Origin: Condylostoma magnum | Lineage: Eukaryota; Ciliophora; Heterotrichea; Heterotrichida; Condylostomatidae | Direction: 5' to 3' | Length of the DNA: 64,000 nt | NCBI GenBank assembly: GCA_920105805.1 | Contig: CAKKTI010000005.1 | Location: 1-64,000, forward strand | Part shown: positions 51,890 through 63,221 of the stretch, in pieces | Numbering within the stretch: position 1 is the stretch's first letter | Layout: every line of letters starts with the position of its first letter | The notes under the pieces: model-generated | Told to the model about the DNA's origin: nothing | The model's database searches: none | Seen by the model: only the letters and a program-made list of their open reading frames with translations | Translations under genes and position numbers: made by a program

Positions 51890-53650
51890 ATGGAATAAGG
51901 CGAGGACTACGTGGTTGAAGAAGTAACGCTGAGTTAATCAGATGATGATTTTGAGTACAACTCTGTAGATCTGGAGTTAGAAGAGTCATAATAAGACGAA
52001 ACAGAACTAGAGGAAGACTATGATATTCTTCTTAACAACTTACAAGGTGGAACAGTTAAGGAAAAAACGCCTGAGCCCCCCGCCACTGAGAGTAAGTACA
52101 CCTTTAGACACGAAAGTGTCGATGATTTCGTAAGGAACTTCTTGGTAAGGCTTAGTATGACGAGGACCTTGGAAGTTTTTCAGGCTGAGTGGTATGAATT
52201 GACTGCCAAAGGAAAATTAAAGCAGGAGGACATAGCGCCAGTACCTGATGTGTACTTAAAAAATCAAGAACTAAGGGAAACTGTGTCAACTATGCGATCA
52301 GAGCTGGAAAAAGCGTAGTATGTGGCTGAAAAGGCTAAGGCTACTTGGGATAAATTAAGAAAAGAGAGAGATTTTCACAGAATGCATCATTCTAGAGTGT
52401 AATAGGAGAAGAAGAGGCTGTAGGATGATATTGGGAATTTGAAGAAGATTCATGAGCAGCATGAGAAAAGATACAGAGAGCTGGCTGCTAAGTATGAATC
52501 GGCAATGAAGGAGAAAATGCTGTTAAAATTGGAGAGGGATAGATTAAAGAACAAGTTAGGAACGTTAGAGTAGACCTTGTCATAATCTTAGATGGAAGGG
52601 CCAACTGAGGATGCGTAGAGGAAAACATAATCACCTACCGGGAAAGCGCAATCTACTATGAGAAAGTCAAAGTTTATGAGATTGTCTAAATGGCCTGCTG
52701 ATAGCAGGCCTAATCCCTTTTTAAATACATAGCCGCCTGAAGCGGCTAAGTTGCAATCGTTTTCAATGAATCGTACGTATCAAGGACACTAAATGGCTGT
52801 ATCAGGAATTGCCCTGCACCCCCGTAAGCCAATACTAGCGACAATAAGTGATGACCACACCTGGAAAATTTGGAACCTGACATCAGGCGATTTATTGTTC
52901 TCAGGACTGGGACACAATGACTGAATCTCAGGAGTTACTTTCCACCCAAAAGGATAACTACTTGCTACATGCTCAGGAGACAGTACTATAAAGATTTGGG
53001 ACTTTGTAAAGGTAGAAAGAGCACTTATAGCAGTGTACAAACTACACTCTCAAGCAGTCTGGGATATTGATTTTCACGATACTGGTGATTTCTTAGTATC
53101 AGCCTCAATGGATCACTCAATTCGTCTATGGGACATAAACAGCAATGAATGCAGAAACTCATACAGAGGCCATGTCGACTCAGTAAACAGTGTTAAATTC
53201 CAGCCTTACACAAACATAATTTGTTCAGGATCCGGGGATAAAACAGTCTCCCTATGGGACATGCGTTCAGCCTAATGTATCTAAACATTCTACGGCCACT
53301 TGAACTCCGTAAATCATGTTAATTTCAACTACAGAGGGGACACTATCGCTAGTTGTGATAGTGATGGAGTAGTTAAGCTATGGGACGTTAGAATGGTTAG
53401 GTAGAAGATCTAGCTTGACACATCACAACTACCTGCAAATGCCAGCTGTTTTAGTAGATCTGGCTAGAGTATCCTAATTGCAAGTGAAGACGCTACTGTA
53501 TATGCGTACAACCCCGAGACAGGAGATTAAATCAGATCGTTTACAGGACACGAGCAGGGAGTGTTGGATGTTAAGTTTGATGTTAATGAAAAGTTCTTTA
53601 TTACCGCTGGAGGAGATTCGACGTTTAGAGCGTGGCAATAGTTTGGTTAA
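51890..53650 (+). CDS. SPAG16: SPAG16/PF20-like axonemal central-pair WD40 protein
   Basis: Predicted protein of 586 residues. N-terminal acidic region, the SPAG16-type segment SVDDFVRNFLVRLSMTRTLE followed by FQAEWYEL, a coiled coil (about 125-235), then seven WD repeats (about 290-580) with WNLTSGD, IKIWDF, IRLWDI, VSLWDM and VKLWDV. PF20/SPAG16 links the two central microtubules of motile cilia. The last blade ends FRAWQ, followed by TAG (53639) and TAA (53648). The Rab start lies in the same frame 12 bp after that TAA, so a fusion by read-through cannot be excluded. D-W in GHNDWISG is TGA. Confidence 0.92.
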
Positions 53651-53662
53651 GAAATTATTAAA

Positions 53663-54274
53663 ATGGAATCAAGGGTTGAGTAGAACAACACTATCAGGAT
53701 TTTGTTGCTTGGAGATGCTACTGTTGGGAAGACCAGCTTGATATAGAAATTTGCCCTGGGCAAATTTCAGCCAACGTATATAAAAACCTTAGGAATTGAT
53801 ATAAGAACTAAAGATCTAGTGATTGGGGATTAAGTTATAAAGGTTTAGTTGTGAGACACGGCTGGGTAAGAGGTTTATAGAGCTATTACTAAGAATTATT
53901 ACTAAACAGCCGATGCTATTTTGCTAACGTATAGTATTACTAGTCTAGAAAGCTTTTAGAGCATTACTGAGTGGATTGAGAGTATTCATAGCAATGCTAA
54001 TCCCGATGTCTCTATTGCCCTGGCGGGTAATAAATGTGACTTAGAATTAAGCAGGGAAGTCAGCAAATAAGCAGGAGAGGATTTGGGCAAAAGGCTTAAT
54101 ATTACATTCATGGAAACAAGTGCTAAAGAAGGAGATAATGTAGAAGAAATAGTTGCTTAATTAGTCTACAATTGACTACGCGGGAGAGAGTAAACTGAAA
54201 ATGACCCAAGACGACGCAGTGTTAGTGTGCTCGAAACTGGTAAAAGAGGGAAAACTGGAAAATGTTCATGTTAG
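53663..54274 (+). CDS. Rab-family small GTPase
   Basis: Predicted protein of 203 residues. All G motifs are present: GDATVGKTS (residues 17-25), the effector region YIKTLGIDI, WDTAGQE with TGA-coded Trp, GNKCDL and ETSAKEG. The C-terminus KTGKCSC before TAG is the double-cysteine (CxC) geranylgeranylation signal of Rabs, which fixes the stop codon. Subfamily not assigned with certainty; the effector loop is Rab1/8-like. It controls a vesicle-traffic step. The TBC-domain gene 4 kb downstream is a possible GAP class for such GTPases, but no pairing is implied. Confidence 0.93.
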
Positions 54275-54310
54275 CAAGTATACTAATTATTTTTCATCTG
54301 ATATTTTAAA

Positions 54311-55807
54311 ATGGAAAAATTGATCAAAGAAATTCAAAGATTGAAGGATTAAAGAACTATTAGCTATGATAGAATATTTAGGATATTATATGATAGAGTT
54401 GTTGAGCTGCCTATTTTCTAAATAAAACAAGTTTTGAATCATGCGGTATTCAGAGATGAGAATAATCAGTATATGGTTAATACAAAATTACTTTATGAAG
54501 CGTGTAGATAGAGATTAACTAAGGAAAGAAATTATCTAAAAGAGATCAATGTATGGAATACTCATTTTGGAGGCTAAAAATAGGTTGTTTTAACTTAACT
54601 CAAATAGGCGCTATATGCTTAGCTTCCTTATAGCTTGAATTAGGTAAGAAGAATTTGTAAAATTCTAGAGGACTAGGCTAAAATGACTAAAGGTGCTATT
54701 ACAAAGGACTTTTATGCATAATTGTGTAATACTGCATTGATATCACCATAAAGAAATAATAATTAACTGATTCTACTAATCAAATAATTAGTTAAAAGGT
54801 AATATTGGTCAACATTTTGTATTTTTAAGAGATTTTTAAATTAAAACAAAGAAAATGTTCAGCCTAAATAATCAATTGATATAATCGATAAGCTAAGAGC
54901 CAAGATGCTTTATAAAGAAATCTTTTCGTTTGTTAGAAAAATTAGAAAATCTGGTTTAAAATGAGCCTATTGCATACTCAAAAATAATAAACAAAAGATT
55001 GATTAGCTTATTAGCAAAAATTAGGTATAAGTGTTCAACTGCTTGAATCATTTTTGTAAAAAGTTAATGAATTATAGATTTTAATAGATGAGATTTTAAG
55101 TCACTCAATATAGAGTAGTTAATTAGTGCAAATTCTATAAAATACTTAATGATTTAGTAGTTAAAAAGTTAAGATTTTACTTAAAATTCATCAAAAGAAA
55201 ACAAAAGTGAACGTTTTAAAGATTGGAAAAAATTGGCTAGATTTTAGTATTAAGAAATAAAAATTATGGCTTTATGTAATGAAAATAAAGCACAGTTATT
55301 CATAACTAAATAAACCAGTACAGAGTATCTTGAATATAATAAATTTCAAACCTAAGAAAATAGATTTAAGTCAAAGATAAGCTAAGGTTTTTCTACTCAT
55401 TTAATACTAAAGTTAAGCTTACAAATTTTAAGTTACTCCTCTAAGCATTCTAAAATATAAAAAATACTAGAATTCGTACAAATAGGATTTAATCTAAAAG
55501 ACATATAAGAGCAAAGTCGTTTCAAAAATCAATACTAAATGATAATAATGCATTTGAATGCATAAAAAATAATTAAAAATAACTAAGAAACTCAATATGC
55601 AGAATCAAAGTGCAACATGGAATTTAAAAACTACGAAAAATCATATTGATCAATATACGAAAAAGATTGAGCCTAAATTTGAAAAAGAGTTTTTATATAT
55701 GAAGCATGTACAAACTTCATGTATATAAAAGGCCAATAATAATGCATACTAGGCATCGATCGACTGGACATAGAAGGATAAAAAGCTATTATAAACAAAG
55801 TTCATAG
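54311..55807 (+). CDS. Basic helical repeat protein, Sfi1-like
   Basis: Predicted protein of 498 residues, rich in Lys, Arg, Ile, Leu and Gln. Short helical units recur about every 30 residues with an aromatic-Trp core (LKWAYCILK, QKWTFQRLEK, FMQWKQS, FYIWSMYKL), similar to the centrin-binding repeats of Sfi1 proteins in basal-body fibres. W is both TGG and TGA. The assignment is by pattern only; centrin binding is inferred. The start is tttaaaATGG. TAG or TAA near 55805-55816 ends it, touching the convergent kinesin-like gene. Confidence 0.5.
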
Positions 55808-58099
55808 ATTATGTAAATTTTTATGACTCTTGATCATTTGTATAACATCTCTTACCATATTAAGCCGAATCTCTTACTCATGATTTTTGCTTCTTTTAGG
55901 CTCCTCTCTCACACTTTCCTAACTACTGCCTAGAATCTGATTCTAAATTTGGCTTTCTTTTAAAATCAGTTTTTAATTTAATTCATTCACCATTTATCTG
56001 TAATTTTTAGATTGATACTTATAGTCTAATTTTTAGTTTTCACAGTCCCTTAGTTTAGCTACTAATTACTCGCTATCTTATTAAATTTTTCGATTTTCTT
56101 CCCTTAGTCTAATTAGTTCTGATTCTATTACAAGTATTTAATTTTCTAAACCATCAAGTCCTTCAAATTAATCTAAAGATCCAGTTTAATAAGCTGATTT
56201 CATTTGAATCTCTTTCTATTATAAGATCTTAGATTACTCTTTTACTTGATTTTATTTCTAATGTTGTATTGACTATTTAAGTTCTTTTATCTTTTACTAT
56301 TATTAGTTGATTATAGTCTCTTGCTAATCAAATTTAAGTTATATTTAAGATTTCTAATCCTCTAATATAATTTGCTAAGTTTCGTGTTTCTCTATTTGGT
56401 CTCTAAGTCTGATGATTTCTTCTATAGCTAAATTATACGTTTTGGGGTATTAGTCACTTATACATCCATCTCCATTGATTTATCTTTCATATTACCTTAC
56501 TTTATCCTTTTCTTATTAATACTTTAATCTAATTTTCTTTATTTTTGCTTTCATATCTGTGTTCTTTGCTTCAATTTATGCAAATTATAAGTTAACGTTT
56601 TATCTTTCCCGTAGTTCTTATTCATACCTTTGCTTTAAATCGCTCAAATTTTCCTAACTTGTTTAATTTTATTACTATGCTGTTTTTAATTTCTCCATTA
56701 AATAATCATTTTCTCTACTATTAAATTCGATTTGCTTCTCAAATCCTTGAATTCTAATTTTTAAATCAGCTATTTACTTTTAATCATTGTTTTATTGTAA
56801 TTAGATTTATGCTATTAATTCTATCTTATCTTAAAGTTATTAGGATAATTATTTCAGTCTATCTTGATATTATTTCAAATGTTCTTCTGATTTTCTAATC
56901 ATTATTTCAACTTATTAATCTTGATATTATTTCTATTGCTTTAATTCACTTTAATGTTTCATCTTTTCGGAGATAACTAAAGAATCTAAATCTAATTTTT
57001 GTTTTTCTAATTGCTTGTAAGAATTATCCTTACTCTTTAATTATTCTTTTAAGCTTTAGACTTAATCTTCTAGTAAAATCAACCTTTTACATTCACTGCT
57101 TAAAGCTTCATGCTTGTCTAGTTGATTATTAAGGCTATCTTATAAGTGCTTGATTCTATTCTGGAGTACTTCATTCTAATAACTATTCAATTATTATTAG
57201 CTTCTTGTTTTATTAAGACTATTAACAGAGTAATCTAATTATTAACCAGTACTGCTTTACTTGAATATATTATAGAGTCTTTAAGCATATTTAAGAGCAG
57301 CTATATTGTGCACGTACATTTCTTAACTATTTTTTATACAGCAAATGAATACTGTTCTTTATAAGTAGGATTATAATGCAGATAAAAGACTGTTTTAACT
57401 ATAGGAATTATTCTCATAGTAGTCTTATAAACTCCTGAAATCTTTTGAAATACATTAACGCTCTGATGATGTCATTTAATTAGCTCTAAATACTTAAAGA
57501 TCTGTTGATGCATTCTCCGAGCCTGCTATTTCTGAAAATATTATTGAACCACCATTGCTTAAATTAAGAACAATACAGAAATGCATTTTAAGCAGTATTC
57601 GATTGTCTGATCTGTACTCCTCAGTTATAACTCGGTGAGCATATTATAAATTAGAGTAAAACTACTAAGTATTACTTATTCCTATACAAGATACATTTAC
57701 TTACCCTCCATTATCAACAAAATATGTACCTTGCCTATCACTTAAGCCGTCAATAATCCCATTAAGATAAACTCCAAAAATCTAAATTGTCACCATGCTT
57801 TAATTCAAAAATCTTTCTAAAACTTCGCAAACCAACCCTGGGATATTTTTCCTTCCTTATAGCAAACTACTCTTACCAGAATTAGAAGGTCCAAAAACAG
57901 TAACACTTGCCCTACTACCTCCCTGCACTTCTTTTATAATCTATTCAAACTAGCAATCAATCAAATCCTCATATCTACTATAAGCTCCAAAAACCTTATC
58001 AAAAGTAAAATAATTGTTTTAATCCAACTGTAAAACCCCATTACTAACTACGGCATCTCTTCCCTTTTTTATCTTACAAAATACAATTCTTTAACTCAT
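55802..58099 (-). CDS. Divergent kinesin-like protein with long coiled coil
   Basis: Predicted protein of 765 residues. The first 300 residues are a degenerate kinesin motor: FTFDKVFGAYSRYEDL, P-loop-like FGPSNSGKSSLLQG, switch-II-like FSEIAGSENAS and a terminal IAALKYAQRL helix. The switch I SSRSH motif and the PYRDSKLT element are not recognisable (the sequence reads NNSYSQNSLLSALQSYLQ). A coiled coil of about 430 residues follows. It probably binds ATP weakly or not at all and may be a structural motor relative (inference). The start lies 13 bp from the divergent TBC start. The stop is TGA at 55802, or an earlier TAA. Confidence 0.72.
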
Positions 58100-58112
58100 T
58101 TAAAATTACAAT

Positions 58113-59144
58113 ATGTCTCACTCTCGTTAATTTAAATCTAATTAAGTCTAGTCCCTAAGAAGATCACTGTCAGAGCCTATATAGGCATAAAGTAAGCATA
58201 GTATTTAATGTGACTGCAACTTAAAAGCCAATAACTTCTTTATGCGGCAGTACTTAAAGTTTTCATCATCCTGACGTAATGAATCGTGTATTGCAGTTAA
58301 GAACTGGCTGAAAAAGACTAGATCACCGATTAATTCTGATGATTTGTACCAATCAGTGCTGGAAGCTGCATATGATCCGAATGACACTTATGCTAACATT
58401 TCATAAATTGAAAGGGATATTGGAAGAACTTATCCTGACTATGATTATTTTCAACAGGGTAATTAAGGGTAGGACAGCTTAAAAAATGTGCTGATTGCTT
58501 ATAGTAAGTATGATCCTCCTATTGGATATGTTTAAGGAATGAACTTTATAGCAGGGGCTTTGTTATGACATGCAACAGAATCTGACGCGTTTTGATTATT
58601 GGTAAGTTTAATGGAGGAGTATGAGTTGTAGGATAATTACTTACCGCATTTGCCAGGGCTAGAAAAGCATTGCTAAATAATACATTTACTTTTATTTGAT
58701 CATCTACCTGATTTGCACTCCTTATTCTCATAATACGGAGTTTAAGTTTAAATGTTTGCTACTAACTGATGCATTACTCTTTTTGGCAGTATGATTCCAG
58801 TAACGCATATGGGCAGTATGATAGAAGAGTTTTTTAATAATGGATGAATATTCTTCTACAAGTTAGTACTGACAATACTAAGGCGTTTGGAGGTAAGGTT
58901 AGTAAATATACACGATCTTACAGACATACTAGCTCCTTTAAAGCCGTGCTAAAGATCATAGAAGCAGTGAAAATTATTCATGTAAGAATTAGAAGTAAAC
59001 GGGGAGTAATTAGATTGATTTATTCTGATATAAGAAGCCTCTAATATAGATATTGATGAAGAAATGATAAAGTAACTGCATTTTAATTTTCGCTTAGAAA
59101 ATTCATGGTTTTCAAATCTTGGAGCTTTAAAACACACTTTTTGA
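58113..59144 (+). CDS. TBC-domain Rab GTPase-activating protein
   Basis: Predicted protein of 343 residues. TBC domain (about 90-300) with the arginine-finger motif IERDIGRTYPDY, the glutamine-finger motif IGYVQGMNFIAG, LPGLEKHC, and the closing segment ATNWCITLFGSMIP with GWIFFYKLVLTILRR. Both catalytic fingers are present, so it should be an active RabGAP. Several conserved tryptophans are TGA (LLWHAT, AFWLL, NWCIT, GWIFF), yet the gene ends at TGA after LKHTF, showing both meanings within one gene. Confidence 0.88.
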
Positions 59145-59164
59145 TTAATGTAAATTTATTTTAA

Positions 59165-60749
59165 CTAAAATTCTTCTAATTTTGATAATTTTGCCATAAA
59201 TGGGTCATTATCATCGTCCTTCTATATATTAATTAAGTTATTCTCATGTTTATTAAATAATTTAGAGTCATCTTCATCAAATACACTTTATTTTATTTCA
59301 GTATCAAATACACTAGGTTTTACTTCATTATCGAAAGTATCAAATACACTTTATTTCTTTTAAGTTTCAAATATACTAGGTTTCATTTCCTTATCTTATT
59401 TCTTTTTGGCTATTTCCTATTTACCTAGTTTACTCTACTTTTATACAATAACACTTTAACCTAATGCTGGATTTGCGAATTACTATTTATTTTAATTAGC
59501 AGTTTTATTAATTTTAACATTGTTCTACTTTCCTTAGTCTTTACCAAATCTTGTGAAATTTCTTACAGACGTAGCAACATTAGGCTACTTTTAATTATTT
59601 TTCCTTTCAGGAGATTAGTCAATCTATACATTTAACTAAGGTGCAATTTTTTATTGTTATTCTTGCCTAATCAACCGTTATAAATTTTTGATAGTGTGTT
59701 CTTTTAACCTACATTTTTACTCTGCTTCTCTTTATTTTATATTACTTACTTTTCTTTCATGTTTAATGTTTTCTAGTTCAGCTTCTAAATTTCTGATTCT
59801 TTTAGCAAATTATCCTTTATCGACTTTATTAGTCTTTTAAAGAGATGTTATTTTCACCTCTACTCCCTTTATATCAGAATTATCAACAGGAGCCATCATC
59901 GGTTCATCCTCAGCATCTAAGAACTGGGGCTAATTACCATTCCCTAATAATTATTATACATTTAGTCCTAGATTAATTGCTTCTTACTCAACTTCATTAT
60001 ACTTTTTCAACACTCTATCATCTTAGGCTTTCATTTGCTGAAATTTCTATTATAATTAATTCAGTTTTTGCTTACCAACCCTTAACTCCTCTGCCATTCT
60101 TTTAAACACCTGTAATTCTTAAGGATTTGAATCAATCTTTTCTAGCTTTTTGCTTTAGTCTGATATTAATCTTTCAAAATCCCTGTTTTCCATTTAAATT
60201 TCTCGTATTCTATTCTCCATTTCTCTATTTNNNNNNNNNNNNNNNNNNNNNNNNNNNNNNNNNNNNNNNNNNNNNNNNNNNNNNNNNNNNNNNNNNNNNN
60301 NNNNNNNNNNNNNNNNNNNNNNNNNNNNNNTCAATCTTTTCTAGCTTTTTGCTTTAGTCTGATATTAATCTTTCAAAATCCCTGTTTTCCATTTAAATTT
60401 CTCGTATTCTATTCTCCATTTCTCTATTTCTCTTTTATATTGCATTACTATTTAATCCTTGTTACTATTATATTTACTTCCTTAGCATTTAACACTCCTT
60501 TTTATATCCTTCTTCCTATACTTACGCAGTCCTTAGTTCTTACTCTCTAATCTAAGGATTATCCTATTTCTTCTGGCTGTTTTACGTAATATTAATAACA
60601 TTGTCTATTGTACTACCAATTTACCTTAATTCTTAATGAAGACGTTCATTATGTGCTTGTAAAGTCTCAATAGCCTTTGTAGTATTAGCTGATAATTTTT
60701 CTTAAGCAGTACTGTTTATAAGAGCCCTAGTTCTTCTAACTTCCTCCAT
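59165..60749 (-). CDS. Coiled-coil protein with C-terminal SVFDT repeats
   Basis: A long coiled coil (MEEVRRTRALINSTAQEKL onward) followed by a basic linker and four short repeats of the type xxSVFDT near the C-terminus. The stop is TAG after LEEF. The assembly gap interrupts the coil. Taking out the 100 Ns and one copy of the 99-bp flanking repeat gives exactly 462 codons in one frame, that is 461 residues, which supports one intact gene. Family not recognised; likely cytoskeletal. The start lies 13 bp from the divergent SHIPPO gene. Confidence 0.65.
59274..59381 (-). repeat. Tandem SVFDT-coding repeat
   Basis: Four imperfect units of about 30-36 bp built around atcaaatacac (plus strand) encode IFET, SVFDT, SVFDT and SVFDE in the C-terminus of the coiled-coil protein. 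The spacing is irregular, indicating an internal coding repeat, not a satellite. Confidence 0.6.
60132..60230. repeat. 99-bp direct repeat, left copy beside N gap
   Basis: Identical over its whole length to 60331-60429 on the other side of the N gap. The exact identity and the 99-bp length, a common assembly k-mer size, point to an unmerged contig overlap, not a biological duplication. Confidence 0.9.
60231..60330. other. Assembly gap (100 N), probably spurious
   Basis: Exactly 100 Ns between two identical 99-bp sequences. Collapsing the gap together with one repeat copy (199 bases) restores a single reading frame in the coiled-coil gene. A real gap of unknown length cannot be fully excluded. 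Confidence 0.85.
60331..60429. repeat. 99-bp direct repeat, right copy
   Basis: Second copy of 60132-60230, directly after the Ns. The sequence beyond it continues the coiled-coil frame (EMENRIREIQMENRDFERL, read on the minus strand). Confidence 0.9.
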
Positions 60750-60762
60750 TTTTACTAACAAC

Positions 60763-61302
60763 ATGAGACCAACTGAGCTCTAGTATAGAAGTCCTAAGGA
60801 AAAAACACCAGATAGTTACTTTCCTAAGATTACATATGATTCTCGTCAATTGAATTTCCAACAGAATTCCCAAAAATCAAATTTTAACTACGAATCTCGC
60901 TTTAACCAATACAGTAATTGAGCTAGACAAACTGGTTATATAGTAGGTCCAGGGTCCTATGATCTAAGCTACTGAGATATGGATAAAATGAACGCCAGGG
61001 TGAGTCTTTAGTACAAAAAAAATCATTTGAATACGAATACAGGGGACAATGGATTTTATATGAATGGATCAGTATTGGCATTCGAGCCAAAACTTTCAGA
61101 TAAATTTAGAAATCTAAGGAAATTCTCATCGGTGTCGACAGATGATAAAAGTAGTCAATCTAATAAATCTTATATGGATAAGTAAAGGAATTAACGAATT
61201 TTAACTAAATAAAGGAGAAGAAGAAGATAGCTTTCTTTGTCTCCCTAAGGGCTAAAAAATATCAGTTATTTGTTACGGAAAAGATTGAAGTACTGCTCAT
61301 GA
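60763..61302 (+). CDS. SHIPPO-motif protein (possible STPG/ODF3 relative)
   Basis: Predicted protein of 179 residues. It has a GPGSYDL motif (about residue 65), the core of SHIPPO/STPG repeats found in ciliary and sperm-tail proteins, preceded by a Tyr/Asn/Gln-rich segment and followed by a basic region with an RRRRR patch. Only one clear repeat is seen, so family membership is tentative. Stops are ambiguous: TAA or TAG codons occur in the Arg-rich region; the TGA at 61300 is listed as the most distant plausible end. Confidence 0.5.
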
Positions 61303-61344
61303 TTTATAACTTTCTAAGATAATTTTCGCAAAATAATAATTAAT

Positions 61345-62169
61345 CTAAAGCTCGCTCACTAAATCCTTATGCAATTCTTCTAATGCAGCTTGGAACTCTT
61401 TGTTATTGCGCAGCTGGACTGTACTATAAAACTAGCTAGTAGAGTTATAATCGCTGGAAATATCTTCTTCATAATTATACTTCTTATTATTATTTTATAA
61501 AATAATGTATCTTGGTAATTTACTAATTTTAGGCTTAAAAGTACATTTTTCCAATTCTTCTTCTAATTTTTACTAATGTAACATTTCTCTTTCTTTATAC
61601 TTTATTTCCTTATTTACCACCAATTTTTCAATAAGTTAAGTTTAAGTAGAGCTTCTTTACCGATTGTTTCTAATTTTAGGATGAAATCTATACTTTTTCT
61701 CTTATTCTGGGGTGAATTTATTGCATTCCTTTTATTTTTACTAACTCAGTTATTCGATCCTTTCTTTATTATAGGATTATGTTTTTCTATGAGTTCTAGG
61801 ATTATATTTAGAGGGCTAACTTTACGGAGTTATCAATCTTTTATAAGAACTTCCCTTCTTCATTGCTAATCTTTTGCTTCGTTAGCTTAGTTAGGGAGTG
61901 TGTGTATATTACACAGGTTAATCACGCGTTCTATCAAACTTTTTGTCTTATTGCGTATTAAATTTCGCATTAGAAAGCATAATTTGGCTAATCTTTTCCC
62001 CTATGTCTTAATTAAACTGTTAATTTAACGTTTCCTTGAAAACTTGCTTTAAATTTTACTACAACTTTTACATACCAGTTTTCCTCTTCTGATTATCAGG
62101 ATTTTCAGCTTTCTATTCAAACTGAACTGAATTTGACTAAAAGGCTGGGTTAAACGATTATTGGTCCAT
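61345..62169 (-). CDS. Low-complexity protein with CTFKPKI motif
   Basis: Predicted protein of 274 residues. Basic and Gln/Ser/Asn-rich, with a charged helix (KEREMLHQQKLEEELEK) running into CTFKPKISKL. The helix-plus-CTFKP arrangement repeats that of the gene at 50489-51763, suggesting a shared cytoskeletal motif. It ends with a short helix (LEELHKDLVSEL) and TAG. The start is 10 bp from the divergent HPRT start. Confidence 0.6.
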
Positions 62170-62179
62170 TAATATTAAT

Positions 62180-62842
62180 ATGGAGTAAGGAGATTGGGTC
62201 TTTATTGAAGAGCATATTTATCGTTCCCCTAACTTATACAGTATGCTTCCCAAATATAGAGTAAGATTTACTTAGCCTTATATACAGCAACTATATGCCT
62301 CATAAGGGGAAATTTAAGACAGAATTTAGAAAATGGCTGAGGATATTTCAGAATACTTTGGAGACCGCACTATTACCTTTCTTATCATTCTAAGAGGAGC
62401 TTTCAGATTTGCTAAGGATTTAGCCAACGCCTTTGATAAGTTACCTTTGGAAAACCTTAAGCCATATGAGCTACAGTTTATTAGATGTAAGAGTTATACC
62501 AATGATTAAACTGATGATGTACAGATTACTGGATTTGATATAGAAAACTTAAGAGGAAAGGATGTGCTGATTATTGAAGATCTTATTGATACTGGAAAAA
62601 CAATGACTGCTCTTTATAAGCACATTCAGAATATCGGAGCAAATGATGTGAAATTAGCTTGCTTGGCTTTTAAGAGGACTTTAAGGAGGTAGGAGATTGT
62701 TATGCCAGATTTTCTTGGGTTTTCATTGCCTGATACGTGGATTGTAGGGTATCATATGGATTACAATGACTACTTTAGGGATTTTCCTCATCTTGGGTTT
62801 ATTAATGATGAGGCTAAAGAAGCGTTTAGATTAGGCGATTGA
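62180..62842 (+). CDS. Hypoxanthine-guanine phosphoribosyltransferase
   Basis: Predicted protein of 220 residues. HPRT transfers phosphoribose from PRPP to hypoxanthine or guanine in purine salvage, which matters because ciliates such as Tetrahymena are purine auxotrophs. Seen: the loop I region LRGAFRFAKDL, the flexible loop KSYTNDQTD, the PRPP motif VLIIEDLIDTGKTMTAL, and the C-terminal VGYHMDYNDYFRDFPHLG. All expected motifs are present. It ends at TGA after FRLGD. The start is ttaatATGG. Confidence 0.93.
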
Positions 62843-63141
62843 GTTTTATAAGTAAAAAATGGAAATTAAGAGGTTGATATTTAAAATTAGTGGATGAATT
62901 GGTCAATTAACAAAAGCCAGTAAAGCAAGTGTTGAAAGATAACCTGCTATTAGAATATACAATTGAATTCATGCAAAATATAGTTTTTATTAATCTTTGA
63001 GAAAACATACAGTGTATCTAGAATAATTGTAAACAATCCCTTAAATATTATTTACTCCAATAGCATCATTTAATTATTCGTTTTTGTATTATATTAGCAT
63101 CCTATCGTATATATATTTTTAAAGTAGAAAAAGTATGAGTT
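62843..63141. other. Intergenic region with doubtful small frame
   Basis: Lies between the HPRT stop and the tRNA gene. A frame starting at 62859 (aaaaaATGG, MEIKRLIFKISGW) codes for up to about 60 residues but lacks any recognisable feature. Nothing else was seen. Confidence 0.4.
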
Positions 63142-63213
63142 GGCTGTTTAGTCTAGTGGTATGATTCGCGCTTAGGGTGCGCGAGGTCCCGGGTTCAATT
63201 CCCGGAACAGCCC
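63142..63213 (+). tRNA. tRNA-Pro (anticodon AGG)
   Basis: The 72-nt cloverleaf folds well. Acceptor arm ggctgtt pairs with aacagcc, the D-arm is gtctagtggtatgat, the anticodon stem cgcgc/gcgcg holds loop ttagggt with anticodon AGG, and the T-arm ccggg-ttcaatt-cccgg contains the B box. It reads CCU and, by wobble, CCC. No intron. A run of seven T follows directly. It is an ordinary tRNA; no suppressor tRNA reading TAA, TAG or TGA is present in the window. Confidence 0.95.
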
Positions 63214-63221
63214 CTTTTTTT
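63214..63221 (+). terminator. RNA polymerase III T-run terminator
   Basis: A C and seven consecutive T residues follow the last base of the tRNA discriminator, the standard pol III stop signal. Confidence 0.85.
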
